Assembly (NCBI RefSeq): GCF_038070315.1
Contig: NZ_JBBPCC010000002.1
Span: 1-64,000 of the forward strand
Length of the DNA: 64,000 nt
Source: Paenibacillus_G filicis
GTDB taxonomy: Bacteria; Bacillota; Bacilli; Paenibacillales; NBRC-103111
Direction: 5' to 3'
In this document: positions 36,598 through 45,900 of the stretch, piece by piece
How the letters are laid out: every line of letters begins with the position of its first letter
Position numbering within the stretch: the stretch's first letter is position 1
Program-made: the position numbers and the translations under genes
The notes under the pieces: generated by a model
Database searches by the model: none
What the model was told of the DNA's origin: nothing
Seen by the model: the letters and a program-made list of their open reading frames with translations, nothing else

Positions 36598-36632
36598 GAT
36601 GGAGAATAGAGTTCGCGTATGAATGCCAAAGT

Positions 36633-37655
36633 TTAAGAACGAACGAGCTCCGAAAGTCCTATCCTGATTTCTCGGAGAGCATCCAGCCGCTGGGACAGTG
36701 TCTTGAGTTCCAAGCTGACCATAAGCTCGTCAAACTCGTATTGAAGATATAACCGTTTGAGCTTTTCGAGCACCGTTTGATAGGAGCCATGTATAATGAT
36801 GGTTCTTTTTTGTTCAATGGTATACTTATCGGAAGTTTGCCTGGTGAACTCGTTTAATAGCTCCAGAGTGCCTACCCTCAATTTTTTGCCGTTTTCCAAA
36901 AAAATCTTGATGACTTGGAATTCCTCAGCTTGCCGCTCAGCTTCCTCATCGGTATCGGCTACAATGACAGATACGGCCATAATCACATGCTTGGCTGGCA
37001 GCCTTGATGAATGGAATTTGGTCCGATATGCAGCAAGGGCCTGCGTCTGCACTTCATCATCTCCGCTGATCCACTGAGAGAATACATAAGGCAGGCCCAG
37101 CCTCGCAGCTGTCTCCGCGCTGTCCACGCTTGCTCCCAGCAAATAAAGCTCCGGCGGTTTGGGCGGACTTGGCTTCGCCCGCAGACCATACAGCGGATCC
37201 GCTTGATCCGTTCGATACTCATCATGAACAAGCTGGTCCAAGAGTAACAGCTTGTCGACAAGCGGTATCACCGTTTCGCTTGGAACGGGCTGCAGCGCCC
37301 GCGTAGATCTAGGGAATCCCCCTGGCGCCCTTCCAACACCCAGATCCACTCGGCCTGGCGCCAGGCAGGAGAGGAGATTGAAGTTCTCGGCCACTTTGTA
37401 GGGACTGTAATGCTGGAGCATGACACCGCCCGAACCAATTCGTATATGTTGCGTTTGTGCAAGCAAGTAAGCGATTAAAACCTCTGGCGACGGGCACGCA
37501 AAGCTGTCCATGTCATGATGCTCCGATACCCAGAATCGATGATATCCCAACCGTTCTGCCGCCTTGACAAGCTCAAGTGTATGCTGGAGCGCTTGCGCAG
37601 CCGTCTCGTTCTCGTAAATGGGGCTTTTATCCAATAAGCTTAATGCAAATGACAT
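36633..37655 (-). CDS. Luciferase-like (LLM class) flavin-dependent oxidoreductase
   Basis: A 340-residue TIM-barrel LLM protein of the alkanal-monooxygenase-like/YceB group. It has WVSEHHDMDSFACPSPEVLI, IRIGSGGVMLQHYSPYKVAE and RVDLGVGRAPGG in order. It starts MSFALSLLDKSPI; the ATG at 37655 has AAAGGATGG about eight bases upstream. It lies last in the run of organosulfur-type genes, 60 bp after the transporter ATPase gene, so it is probably part of the same transcription unit. It would need reduced FMN. The substrate is unknown. Confidence 0.87.
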   Translation of the reverse strand: MSFALSLLDKSPIYENETAAQALQHTLELVKAAERLGYHRFWVSEHHDMDSFACPSPEVLIAYLLAQTQHIRIGSGGVMLQHYSPYKVAENFNLLSCLAPGRVDLGVGRAPGGFPRSTRALQPVPSETVIPLVDKLLLLDQLVHDEYRTDQADPLYGLRAKPSPPKPPELYLLGASVDSAETAARLGLPYVFSQWISGDDEVQTQALAAYRTKFHSSRLPAKHVIMAVSVIVADTDEEAERQAEEFQVIKIFLENGKKLRVGTLELLNEFTRQTSDKYTIEQKRTIIIHGSYQTVLEKLKRLYLQYEFDELMVSLELKTLSQRLDALREIRIGLSELVRS

Positions 37656-37715
37656 CTTCTCCATCCTTTCCAGACAATTACCAATTCCTTACCTGAAACA
37701 CTTCCATTTCATTGC

Positions 37716-39737
37716 CTATGCTGGATAATGACAAGCTGTGTAATGGCCCTTGCCGACCTCAGTCCACTCCGGAGGCTCTTCCTTGCAGCGTGCAGTGGCG
37801 GCTGGACAACGGGTATGAAATCGGCAGCCCGAGGGCGGGTTAGCAGACGAAGGAATTTCTCCTTTTATAGAGGAAAGTACTTTTTTCCGGGCTGGATCAG
37901 GCCATGGAATCGAAGCGATCAGCGCTTTCGTATAATGATGGGCCGGATGCCGGAATAATTCTTCGCTGTCTGCAATTTCAACCAGCTTGCCAAGATACAT
38001 GACACCGATCCGATCGGAAATATGCCGTACAATATGGAGGCCATGGCCGATAAATAAATACGTCAAACCGATATTCTTTTGTAAATCCTGAAGCAGGTTT
38101 ACAATCTGTGCCTGCACAGATACATCGAGCGCAGAGACAGCTTCATCCGCCAGCACAAACGAGGGATTAAGAGCAATCGCTCTGGCTATACCGATTCTCT
38201 GACGCTGTCCTCCAGAAAATTCATGCGGGTACCGATCATACCACGTTCGATCCATACCCACGATTTCCAGGAGTTCTTCCACTCGTTCCCGCTTTTCCTT
38301 GGCGGTTAAAGCTTCGTGCACCCATAGCGGTTCACCAATGATCTCACTGACTTTCCAACGCGGATTCATAGAACCGTAAGCATCCTGAAAAATCATTTGC
38401 ATGTTTTTGCGAACCTTCTGCAGCCCAGGTTCGTCCAACCGGGCCAAGTCTCTTCCCTGGAATCGTACCTCGCCTGCTGTTGCTCGTTCCAATTGCAGGA
38501 TCGTGCGCCCAAGCGTACTTTTACCGCTGCCGGATTCACCTACCAGACCGAACGTTTCTCCTTCACGGATATGAAAAGAAACGTCGTCCACTGCACGAAT
38601 AAAGGTAGAATGGCCCAAGCCTTTTTTCAACGGATACCATTTGCTTAAGCCCTTGATTTCCATGAGAGTCGAGTTCTCTTCATTTCTCGCTGCATCGAAC
38701 TCTGCAACCGGCTTAGGGACGGCAGCTAGATCTGTGACTTCCACCGTTCCCCATTCACGGGATCTGGCCAGTTCTGCGGAATGCCAGCAAGCCGCTTGCC
38801 GGCCGTTAATATCCATAAGCGGGGGACTATCGCTCCTGCACTTCTCGCTTGCGTATGCACAACGAGGATGAAACCGGCAGCCTGTCGGCCAATCGCTCAG
38901 ATTGGGAACAGCGCCCCGGATCGAATACAGTCTCAGGTTCCGGTCGCTCTCCAAGGTCGTAATGGAGCCCAGTAGCCCCTTGGAATAAGGGTGATGAGGC
39001 TGATCGAACAGCTGCTGCACGCTTGCTTGCTCTACAATTTGTCCCGCATACATGACGATAATCCGGTCTGCCATCTCGGCTGCGATCCCAATATCATGGG
39101 TGATCAGCAGGATGGACATGTTAAACTCTTCTTTTAGCTCCTGCAGCAATTGAAGAATTTGGGCTTGAACCGTCATATCCAAAGCCGTCGTCGGCTCGTC
39201 GGCAATAAGCAGCTCCGGCTCACAAGCCAGCGCCATGGCAATCATAGCCCGCTGCAGCATCCCGCCAGACAATTCATTCGGATATTGTTTCATCCGCTCC
39301 TCTGGCTCGGAAATACCTACCCGTTCCAGTAAATATACAGCCCGCTTCCATGCCGCTCTTCGATCGCTCATTCTATGATGGATGATGACATCTACAATTT
39401 GGCTGCCGATGGTGAAGACAGGGTCGAATGCCGACATGGGCTCCTGAAACACCATCGCCATTTTTTTACCTCGTAAGCTGCGAAGCTGCTTGGAGGAGAG
39501 CGATATCAGATCGATTCCGTCCAATAACATCTCCCCTTGGGTAATCACACCGTTCTCATAATCGATTAATCTCATGATCGACTTGGATAGTATGGTTTTA
39601 CCGCTCCCCGACTCCCCGACAATACATACCGTTTCCCCCACTTTGATATGCAATGAAACGTCAGAAATAGCCGTAAGGCTGCCATTCTTCGTAGCAAATT
39701 GTACCGTCAAGTTCTGAATGTCCAGCAGGTCTTTCAA
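37716..39737 (-). CDS. Fused dipeptide/nickel-type ABC transporter ATPase (DppD-DppF, GsiA-like)
   Basis: A 673-residue tandem ATPase in which two ABC domains usually encoded separately are fused. Domain 1 (about 1-325) has GESGSGKT, signature LSGGMLQRAM, Walker B ELLIADEPTTALD and a C-terminal oligopeptide-type Cys motif (GCRFHPRCAYASEKC). Domain 2 (about 350-673) has GESGSGKSTLGR, FSGGQRQRIGI, FVLADEAVSALD and GCRFHTRCPAATARC. The Cys-rich tails are typical of Opp/Dpp ATPases. Translation starts at TTG, with GGAGGG six bases upstream. It energises the two permeases encoded just upstream (17 bp). Confidence 0.93.
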   Translation of the reverse strand: MKDLLDIQNLTVQFATKNGSLTAISDVSLHIKVGETVCIVGESGSGKTILSKSIMRLIDYENGVITQGEMLLDGIDLISLSSKQLRSLRGKKMAMVFQEPMSAFDPVFTIGSQIVDVIIHHRMSDRRAAWKRAVYLLERVGISEPEERMKQYPNELSGGMLQRAMIAMALACEPELLIADEPTTALDMTVQAQILQLLQELKEEFNMSILLITHDIGIAAEMADRIIVMYAGQIVEQASVQQLFDQPHHPYSKGLLGSITTLESDRNLRLYSIRGAVPNLSDWPTGCRFHPRCAYASEKCRSDSPPLMDINGRQAACWHSAELARSREWGTVEVTDLAAVPKPVAEFDAARNEENSTLMEIKGLSKWYPLKKGLGHSTFIRAVDDVSFHIREGETFGLVGESGSGKSTLGRTILQLERATAGEVRFQGRDLARLDEPGLQKVRKNMQMIFQDAYGSMNPRWKVSEIIGEPLWVHEALTAKEKRERVEELLEIVGMDRTWYDRYPHEFSGGQRQRIGIARAIALNPSFVLADEAVSALDVSVQAQIVNLLQDLQKNIGLTYLFIGHGLHIVRHISDRIGVMYLGKLVEIADSEELFRHPAHHYTKALIASIPWPDPARKKVLSSIKGEIPSSANPPSGCRFHTRCPAATARCKEEPPEWTEVGKGHYTACHYPA

Positions 39738-39754
39738 TAACAGCCCTCCCTTCC

Positions 39755-40597
39755 CTATATCCGGCTGTTTTTAGGGTCTAAATAGTCCCGGAGATGATCA
39801 CCTAACAAGTTGACAGAAAGCACCAGCATCGTGATGATGATTCCCGGAAAGGTGGACATCCACCAAGCTACCGTCAGGTAGCCGCGTCCCTGTGACAGAA
39901 GCGAGCCCCAATCCGGAATTTCTTTGATAATACCCAGTCCGAGAAAACTGAGGCTTGAACCTACTAAGATCGAAGTTCCCATACCGATTGTCGCCATAAC
40001 AAGCAAAGGGGACCACGAATTGGGGAGCACATGCCGAACAAAAATTTGCAATCTGCTTGTCCCTATAGAGCGTGCGGCCGTAATAAACGAACGCCGCTTG
40101 ATGCTTAATATTTGCCCCCGAAGCACTCGCGCGTATCCAGGAACAGCAGATACGGCTACGGCAAGCACAATATTGAACAAGCTCGGCTTTAATGCAGCAG
40201 CGATGGCAAGTGCGAGTAAAATACCTGGAATGGTCATGATAATCTCAACCAAACGCATAACCACGACATCAAAGAAGCCCTCTACATATCCCGCTAGAAC
40301 GCCAATTGTTCCTCCAATGATCCCTCCCGCAATAACCGAAGCAGCCCCTATGAATAAGGAGTCCCGACTGCCGTGGACAACGACACTAAACACATCTCTT
40401 CCTAAAAAATCCGTCCCGAACAGATGAGCAGCGCTGGGTGGCTGTAAAATTTGGGCAGGCATCATCACCGTTGGTGAATAAGGCGCTATCCACCCGGGGA
40501 ATAGCGCACAAGCAACAATAAATACAAGGAACAAAATGGAGCCATACACAAGTAATTTGGAGACAATAAAATGTTTAACAGCCGCTGCCGATCTCAT
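39755..40597 (-). CDS. Peptide/nickel-type ABC transporter permease (DppC/GsiD-like)
   Basis: A 280-residue permease with an N-terminal anchor helix (LVYGSILFLVFIVACALFPG) and five more helices. It has the DppC signature HLFGTDFLGRDVFS and the EAA loop ARSIGTSRLQIFVRHVLPNS. It begins 16 bp after the other permease gene. With it, the binding protein and the double ATPase, it forms a complete importer. The ligand class by family includes di-/oligopeptides, glutathione and nickel; the surrounding monooxygenases suggest a sulfur-containing compound. Confidence 0.92.
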   Translation of the reverse strand: MRSAAAVKHFIVSKLLVYGSILFLVFIVACALFPGWIAPYSPTVMMPAQILQPPSAAHLFGTDFLGRDVFSVVVHGSRDSLFIGAASVIAGGIIGGTIGVLAGYVEGFFDVVVMRLVEIIMTIPGILLALAIAAALKPSLFNIVLAVAVSAVPGYARVLRGQILSIKRRSFITAARSIGTSRLQIFVRHVLPNSWSPLLVMATIGMGTSILVGSSLSFLGLGIIKEIPDWGSLLSQGRGYLTVAWWMSTFPGIIITMLVLSVNLLGDHLRDYLDPKNSRI

Positions 40598-40613
40598 GAC
40601 CTGCCGACTCCCT

Positions 40614-41546
40614 TCACCTCTTTTGTCGCCTCACTCGGGGATCAATGAACGAATAGGAAATGTCCACGAGTAAATTAACCAGAACGTAAATGATGGCCGT
40701 AAAGAAAATAACACCCTGTATGACCGGTAAATCCTTGGCCATCAGCGCTTCGGATATGACTCTGCCTATGCCTTGTCTGGAAAACACCGTTTCGATCACC
40801 ACGGCTCCCGCCAGCAGGTCCCCGCTCAGCACTCCGATCATCGTGATAGCCGGGATTAAGGCATTACGTAAGGCGTGCCGATACATCACTAACCGTTCAG
40901 GCAGACCCTTAGCTCGCAGTGTAACGATGAACTGCTCATTAATGACTTCAAGCATACTGTTGCGCACTAATCGTACAATGAAGCCCGCACCGACGATTCC
41001 CTTCGCAAATGCAGGTAAAACAAGTGTCCGCCATCCATCCGAGCCAATCGAGGGAAACCAGCCCAAATGAACGGAAAAAATAATAATCAGAAGAATACCT
41101 GACCAAAAGGTAGGCATAGAGATACCGAATAAACCGACAATCCTCGCCGTCATATCGATCCAGCCACCGCGATGAACCGCTGAAAGCACCCCCAATCCGA
41201 TGCCGACTACGGCAGCGATGATCGCGCTCGCTGCAGCCAGCTTCAGGGTTGAGGGGAAATTCAGCATAATTTTGGGCAGCACAGGCTCGTCATTCATTAA
41301 TGATTTGCCGAAATCTCCGCGAAGCATGCTGCCCATGTATTCGGTAAATTGCACGTAAAAGGGTCTGTCCACGCCGAGCTGATGCCGCAGCTGTGCCACC
41401 ATCTCCGGTGTAGCCGAAGGATCCAGCATACGATCTGTAGGATCCCCCGGGAGCAGATACACGATAACGAATACGAGCACAAGCGAACCCAAGATCACCA
41501 TCAGGGATGTCAGAAATCGAACAACCACCGCTTTGAGCAAGTTCAT
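40614..41546 (-). CDS. Peptide/nickel-type ABC transporter permease (DppB/GsiC-like)
   Basis: A 310-residue permease with six helices. DppB hallmarks are YLLPGDPTDRML near 30, LGVDRPFYVQFTEYMG, and the EAA loop TLRAKGLPERLVMYRHALRNALIP. The RBS is GAAGGAG. It follows the binding-protein gene after 20 bp and pairs with the DppC-like permease. Confidence 0.92.
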   Translation of the reverse strand: MNLLKAVVVRFLTSLMVILGSLVLVFVIVYLLPGDPTDRMLDPSATPEMVAQLRHQLGVDRPFYVQFTEYMGSMLRGDFGKSLMNDEPVLPKIMLNFPSTLKLAAASAIIAAVVGIGLGVLSAVHRGGWIDMTARIVGLFGISMPTFWSGILLIIIFSVHLGWFPSIGSDGWRTLVLPAFAKGIVGAGFIVRLVRNSMLEVINEQFIVTLRAKGLPERLVMYRHALRNALIPAITMIGVLSGDLLAGAVVIETVFSRQGIGRVISEALMAKDLPVIQGVIFFTAIIYVLVNLLVDISYSFIDPRVRRQKR

Positions 41547-41566
41547 GAACTCCTTCTGCCTAAACC

Positions 41567-43234
41567 TTATTTTGCGATAAACACATCATTGAACAACGGA
41601 TATCCAGGCGAATCAAATTTCAAGCCTTGAACTGATTTGGCTGCTGCAACAGTATACGGAAACACATAGATCGGAATGATGATGGCCTTGTCTATAACAG
41701 CCTGCTGAAACTGCTTGTAAATTTCCGCACGCTTGCCTGGGTCTGTTTCTACCCCGCCTTGATCAATCAGCTTGTCGATCTCCGGGTCAGCTAGTCCAGG
41801 GATGTTCCGTTGATCGCCAGGCACGTTGCTAACTTGAGAATGATAGAAGAAACGGACTCTGTCCGGGTCTGGGCTTACGGTGCTATTTCCAAATACATCG
41901 TAGGGCTTGCCTTTGGTTATGACGCTTGTGTAAGCATCCTTTGTAATTTGCACGTCTACGGCCACTCCGATTTCCTTCAGCTGCTGTTGGATAATCGTGG
42001 CGATATCGTTACGCTTTTCACGATTGGGAGAGCTGTCTACATAGAGAATCGACAATTTCTTGCCATCCTTCTCCCGGATTCCGTCCGCTCCACGAGTCCA
42101 TCCCAATTCGTCCAACAATTGATTCGCTTTCTTGACATCAGGCTTGACCGTATTCTCCAAGGACTTGGAATAACCGAGCGTAGATGGAGATAATGGAGAC
42201 CACGCACGTTCATAGGTGCCCAGATAGAGTGTCTTCACAATAAAGTCGACATCAATCGTTAATTGAAGGGCTTGTCTGGCCTTCAGTTCATTCCATGGTG
42301 CGTGTTTTTGGTTAATAAAGAGCGTGTAGGGCAGTCCGCCCGTCTGAGTTTGGAAGATTTGAAAGTTAGAATCATTTTTCAGAGCAACAACGTTCTGCGG
42401 AGGGACGGTTTCACCCGCAAGCACCTGCTTGCTGAGCACGCTTCCGATACGCGTCGCTTCTTCCGGAACAATCTTGAAGGTTAGCTTATCCAGATAGGCT
42501 GGACCCTTGTTGGACAAGCCTGTCGGTCCCCAGTTGTAATCCGGATTTCTTTCTAGCGCAATCTCCGAATTTTCCACCCATTTCAAGAATTTGAACGGCC
42601 CTGTTCCGGCTGCCGGAATTTTACCTAATTGAGAACCCAGCTTCTCCAATGCAGCAGGGGATACGTTGCCAATAAAGAACTGGCTCAGTCCGGCCAGGAA
42701 AGGAGCGTACGGCTTTTCGAGATTGACCTTGAGTGTATTCTCATCGATGACCTCGGAAGATACGTAAGGCCCAATCGCCTCCCTGCCTACACCCGACTTG
42801 GTATTCGGATCAACAAGCCTGTCAAAATTGTACTTCACGGCTTGAGCGTTAAACGGTTCTCCATCATGAAATTTGACGCCCTGACGAAGCTTGAACGTAT
42901 AGCTCTTGCCATCTGCCGAGCTCGACCATTCGGTGGCAAGCCATGGCTTGACCTGATTATCCTGCAAAAGAACAAGACTATCGAACATCGTCCTCTGCAC
43001 TCTCGCACCGAGCGCCGATCCATCTCCGTGCGGGTCAAGACTCCTCGGAGAACCTGCGAGCGCATAGGTTAACTCCCCGCCTTTTTGAGGTTCATTCCCT
43101 GCGCTGGCGGCTGGACTAGACGCAGGTACGCTCACATTTTTCGACGCTCCATCGCTGCTGCACCCTGATAGAATCAATGTCAGAATGGTCATGAATGCGA
43201 TAGGCTTAGCCAAGACTCTTTTTATCATATACAT
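41567..43234 (-). CDS. ABC transporter substrate-binding lipoprotein, DppA/NikA (SBP family 5) type
   Basis: A 555-residue binding lipoprotein. The signal peptide ends at LILSGC with Cys25 lipidated. The mature chain shows SBP-5 motifs: GGELTYALAGSPRSLDPHGD, FKLRQGVKFHDGEPFNAQAVKYNFDR, and a C-terminal AKSVQGLKFDSPGYPLFNDV. The ATG at 43234 has GAGG seven bases upstream. It is preceded by a 100-bp gap containing a motif also found before the HpaB-like gene, so it may start its own transcript. Ligand not determinable from sequence. Confidence 0.93.
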   Translation of the reverse strand: MYMIKRVLAKPIAFMTILTLILSGCSSDGASKNVSVPASSPAASAGNEPQKGGELTYALAGSPRSLDPHGDGSALGARVQRTMFDSLVLLQDNQVKPWLATEWSSSADGKSYTFKLRQGVKFHDGEPFNAQAVKYNFDRLVDPNTKSGVGREAIGPYVSSEVIDENTLKVNLEKPYAPFLAGLSQFFIGNVSPAALEKLGSQLGKIPAAGTGPFKFLKWVENSEIALERNPDYNWGPTGLSNKGPAYLDKLTFKIVPEEATRIGSVLSKQVLAGETVPPQNVVALKNDSNFQIFQTQTGGLPYTLFINQKHAPWNELKARQALQLTIDVDFIVKTLYLGTYERAWSPLSPSTLGYSKSLENTVKPDVKKANQLLDELGWTRGADGIREKDGKKLSILYVDSSPNREKRNDIATIIQQQLKEIGVAVDVQITKDAYTSVITKGKPYDVFGNSTVSPDPDRVRFFYHSQVSNVPGDQRNIPGLADPEIDKLIDQGGVETDPGKRAEIYKQFQQAVIDKAIIIPIYVFPYTVAAAKSVQGLKFDSPGYPLFNDVFIAK

Positions 43235-43269
43235 ATGGTTTCCTCTTCTCTTGATACGAATAGGTTAAT

Positions 43270-43287
43270 TATTCCAATCGAATTAGT
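43270..43287 (-). promoter_or_regulatory. Candidate operator, copy 1 (before binding-protein gene)
   Basis: Plus-strand TATTCCAATCGAATTAGT matches the copy at 47404-47421 at 15 of 18 positions and has the same orientation and similar distance (36-53 bp) to a start codon. From memory it resembles the ATTGGAAT core of CymR-type cysteine regulator sites; unverified. Confidence 0.45.
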
Positions 43288-43333
43288 TTGTTTTGTTGCA
43301 GGAGATTTCCATTCAAGAATGTACCTGCGATGA

Positions 43334-44662
43334 TTAATGAAACCGGTTGGCCGGACGCGACAAACCAAAATGCTCACGCAGCGTTGTTCCTTCATACTCC
43401 GTACGGAATAAACCTCGCTTCTGCAGCTCCGGTACGACAAGGTCAACAAAATCATCTAGACCACCTGGCAAATAGGGGGGCAGAATGTTGAAACCGTCCG
43501 CTGCCCCTGCAACGAACCACTCCTCCATAACGTCCGCTATTTGCTCCGGTGTTCCTCTTACCTGCAGATGTCCACGATTCCCTGCGTAACGTTCGTACAG
43601 CTGTCTGATGGTTAGTTGTTCTCGATCGGCAATGTCCTTAATCGGTTGAAACCGCCTGCTGGCTCCATGGGCATCACCCAAATTGAACGTTTGCGGTAAG
43701 GGCTCGTCAATAGGGAATGGGGATAGATCGTAGCCGAACATATAAGACAGCTTTGCAACGCCAACCTCAGGCAAGAGTAAGCTCTGCAGTTCCTGCTCTT
43801 TACGCTCCGCTTCCTCTTCCGTTCTTCCGACAATGGGAATCAGACCGAGCATAATTTTCAACTGGTCAGGAGCTCTTCCATAACGGGCCATCCTTCCCTT
43901 AACATCCCGATAGTACTCCTGGGCCTTCTCCAATGTAGACCAAGCGGTAAAAACCGCCTCGGCTGTCTCGGCCGCAAGCTCCTTACCGCCTTCAGATGTG
44001 CCTGCCTGAAAGATAACCGGGTGCCCTTGGGGCGGACGACTAATATTAAGCGGACCTCGAACCGAAAAATACTTGCCTTCGTGATTTAAATCGTGAATCT
44101 TCTCTTCTAATGAAAAAATGCCACTCTCTTTGTCAGCTACCAAGGCGTCTTCCTCCCAGGTGTCCCATAACCCCTTGACGACCTGTACGAATTCTCTTGC
44201 CTTTTCATACCTCAAACTGGGGTCAGGCAAGCTATGCTGGTTGAAGTTATTAGCTTCCTGCGACTTGAAGCTTGTGACTACGTTCCAGGAGGCACGGCCA
44301 TTGCTGAGATGGTCAAGCGTTGCAAATCGGCGTGCCACATTAAACGGCTCGTTATAAGAAGTGCTCACCGTAGCCACAAGCCCTATACGCTCCGTTACGA
44401 CAGCCAGTGCCGCCAACGGAAGCATCGGATCCAAGCGAACATTGCTGGGATCGAATCGCTTATCATTCTGGCCGATGCCCAGCACATCTGCAAAGAAAAA
44501 GGCATCGAATTTGCCTCTTTCAGCCGTTTGCGCCAGACGCTTATAATATTGAAAATCATGAACTCCCAATGCATCGGCTTCTGGATGCCTCCAGCCTGAC
44601 ACATGATGTCCTCCTGCAAGCAGAAAAACAGCAAGATGGAATTGTTTGTGGGGATTTGCCAT
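43334..44662 (-). CDS. NtaA/SnaA/DmoA-family flavin-dependent monooxygenase (YtnJ-like)
   Basis: A 442-residue LLM-class monooxygenase. It starts MANPHKQFHLAVFLLAGGHH and shows FDAFFFADVLG, NVARRFATLDHLSNGRASWN, and RGPLNISRPPQGHPVIFQAG. This is the nitrilotriacetate/dibenzothiophene-sulfone/pristinamycin monooxygenase subfamily; B. subtilis YtnJ, in a sulfur-controlled operon, is a close type. It needs reduced FMN from a separate reductase. The ATG at 44662 follows GGAGG by eight bases. It lies between the SsuD-like gene and the transporter genes. A paralogue runs off the right window edge. Confidence 0.93.
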   Translation of the reverse strand: MANPHKQFHLAVFLLAGGHHVSGWRHPEADALGVHDFQYYKRLAQTAERGKFDAFFFADVLGIGQNDKRFDPSNVRLDPMLPLAALAVVTERIGLVATVSTSYNEPFNVARRFATLDHLSNGRASWNVVTSFKSQEANNFNQHSLPDPSLRYEKAREFVQVVKGLWDTWEEDALVADKESGIFSLEEKIHDLNHEGKYFSVRGPLNISRPPQGHPVIFQAGTSEGGKELAAETAEAVFTAWSTLEKAQEYYRDVKGRMARYGRAPDQLKIMLGLIPIVGRTEEEAERKEQELQSLLLPEVGVAKLSYMFGYDLSPFPIDEPLPQTFNLGDAHGASRRFQPIKDIADREQLTIRQLYERYAGNRGHLQVRGTPEQIADVMEEWFVAGAADGFNILPPYLPGGLDDFVDLVVPELQKRGLFRTEYEGTTLREHFGLSRPANRFH

Positions 44663-44712
44663 CGTGTATACCTCCATAGGTCTAAAGCTTCACGCGCCTA
44701 AGCGGTTCAATT

Positions 44713-45861
44713 TCACTTCCCGCTCTTTACCCTCGCGTCAGGAATTTCATTGTTCGCAATCATTTCCCCGAATGGACTAATGAAAGAAGGGTTGCCGTTC
44801 TCTTCCGGTTTCTTAAGCGGCAGCTTGGGAAATAGCAATTCTGCCGTGCGGTAAGCTTCTTCCAGATGTGGATAACCCGAAAGAATGAACGTTTCGATTC
44901 CTAAATCGGCGTACTCCTTCATTCGAGCAGCCACACTGTCAGGACTGCCTACCAGCGCCGTGCCCGCTCCTCCGCGTACAAGACCAATGCCTGCCCACAG
45001 GTTTGGAGAGATTTCCAGCTTGGAACGGTCTCCATGATGGAGTGCCGACATCCGCCTCTGCCCTTCAGAGTCCATACGGGCAAAGATCTGCTGTGCGGAT
45101 TGGATCGTTTCCTCATCCAGGTGCGCGATCAATTCATCAGCCGCCTTCCAGGCCTCCTCCTCCGTCTGCCGGACAATCACATGAAGGCGAATCCCGAATC
45201 GAAGGGTGCGGCCCTTGGCACTGGCGAGCTTGCGCATATGCTCGATTTTTTCTTTGACCTGATCGAGTGGTTCTCCCCAGGTAAGGTAGACATCCACATG
45301 CTCTGCGGCTATGTCTTTGGCTGCTTCCGACGAACCTCCAAAATAAAGCGGCGGATAGGGCTTTTGGATGGGAGGGTATAGGGCTTTACCGCCTTCAATT
45401 CGGATATGCTCCCCTTCGACGTTGACTTCTTCACCCTCAAGCTCCTTGCGCCACACATCCAAAAACTCGCCAGTCAGCTTGTACCGTTCATCATGGCTGA
45501 GGAACATTCCATCTCCCGCCAATTCAACAGGATCACCACCCGTTACCACGTTGATGAGCAGCCTCCCTTGGGAGAATCGATCCAGGGTAGCCGTCATTCT
45601 GGCGGCAAGCGTAGGAGACATCAGTCCGGGGCGTACAGCTACTAGAAATTTCAATTTGTTCGTCACCGGTACAAGCGTAGACGCGACGATCCATGCGTCT
45701 TCGCATGATTTGCCTGTCGGCAGCAGCACACCGCTGTATCCCAATTCATCCGCAGCTTGAGCAATCTGCTTGCAGTAGGCATAGCTGACAGCGCGAGCAC
45801 CCTCCCTCGTCCCTAAATAACGGCCATCCCCATGCGTTGGAATAAACCAAAACACTTCCAT
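44713..45861 (-). CDS. ssuD: FMNH2-dependent alkanesulfonate monooxygenase SsuD-like
   Basis: A 382-residue LLM enzyme matching SsuD: FIPTHGDGRYLGT at the N terminus, CKQIAQAADELGYSGVLLPTG, then NVVTGGDPVELAGDG and SGYPHLEEAYRTAELLFP at the C terminus. SsuD cleaves alkanesulfonates to aldehyde and sulfite, releasing sulfur. The normal partners SsuE (flavin reductase) and SsuABC are not adjacent; instead a peptide-type ABC transporter follows. The gene is flanked by the HpaB-like gene upstream (40 bp) and the NtaA-like gene downstream (50 bp). RBS GGAAGGGA. Confidence 0.93.
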   Translation of the reverse strand: MEVFWFIPTHGDGRYLGTREGARAVSYAYCKQIAQAADELGYSGVLLPTGKSCEDAWIVASTLVPVTNKLKFLVAVRPGLMSPTLAARMTATLDRFSQGRLLINVVTGGDPVELAGDGMFLSHDERYKLTGEFLDVWRKELEGEEVNVEGEHIRIEGGKALYPPIQKPYPPLYFGGSSEAAKDIAAEHVDVYLTWGEPLDQVKEKIEHMRKLASAKGRTLRFGIRLHVIVRQTEEEAWKAADELIAHLDEETIQSAQQIFARMDSEGQRRMSALHHGDRSKLEISPNLWAGIGLVRGGAGTALVGSPDSVAARMKEYADLGIETFILSGYPHLEEAYRTAELLFPKLPLKKPEENGNPSFISPFGEMIANNEIPDARVKSGK

Positions 45862-45900
45862 TTCAAACCCATCCCTTCCCTTGCAAGTAGTGGTTTTGTC

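Noticed and set aside
43235..43260. SAM riboswitch-like ATCAAGAGA before the binding-protein gene
   Set aside because: It lies within about 20 bp of the start codon and lacks the remaining S-box helices; it is part of the RBS region.
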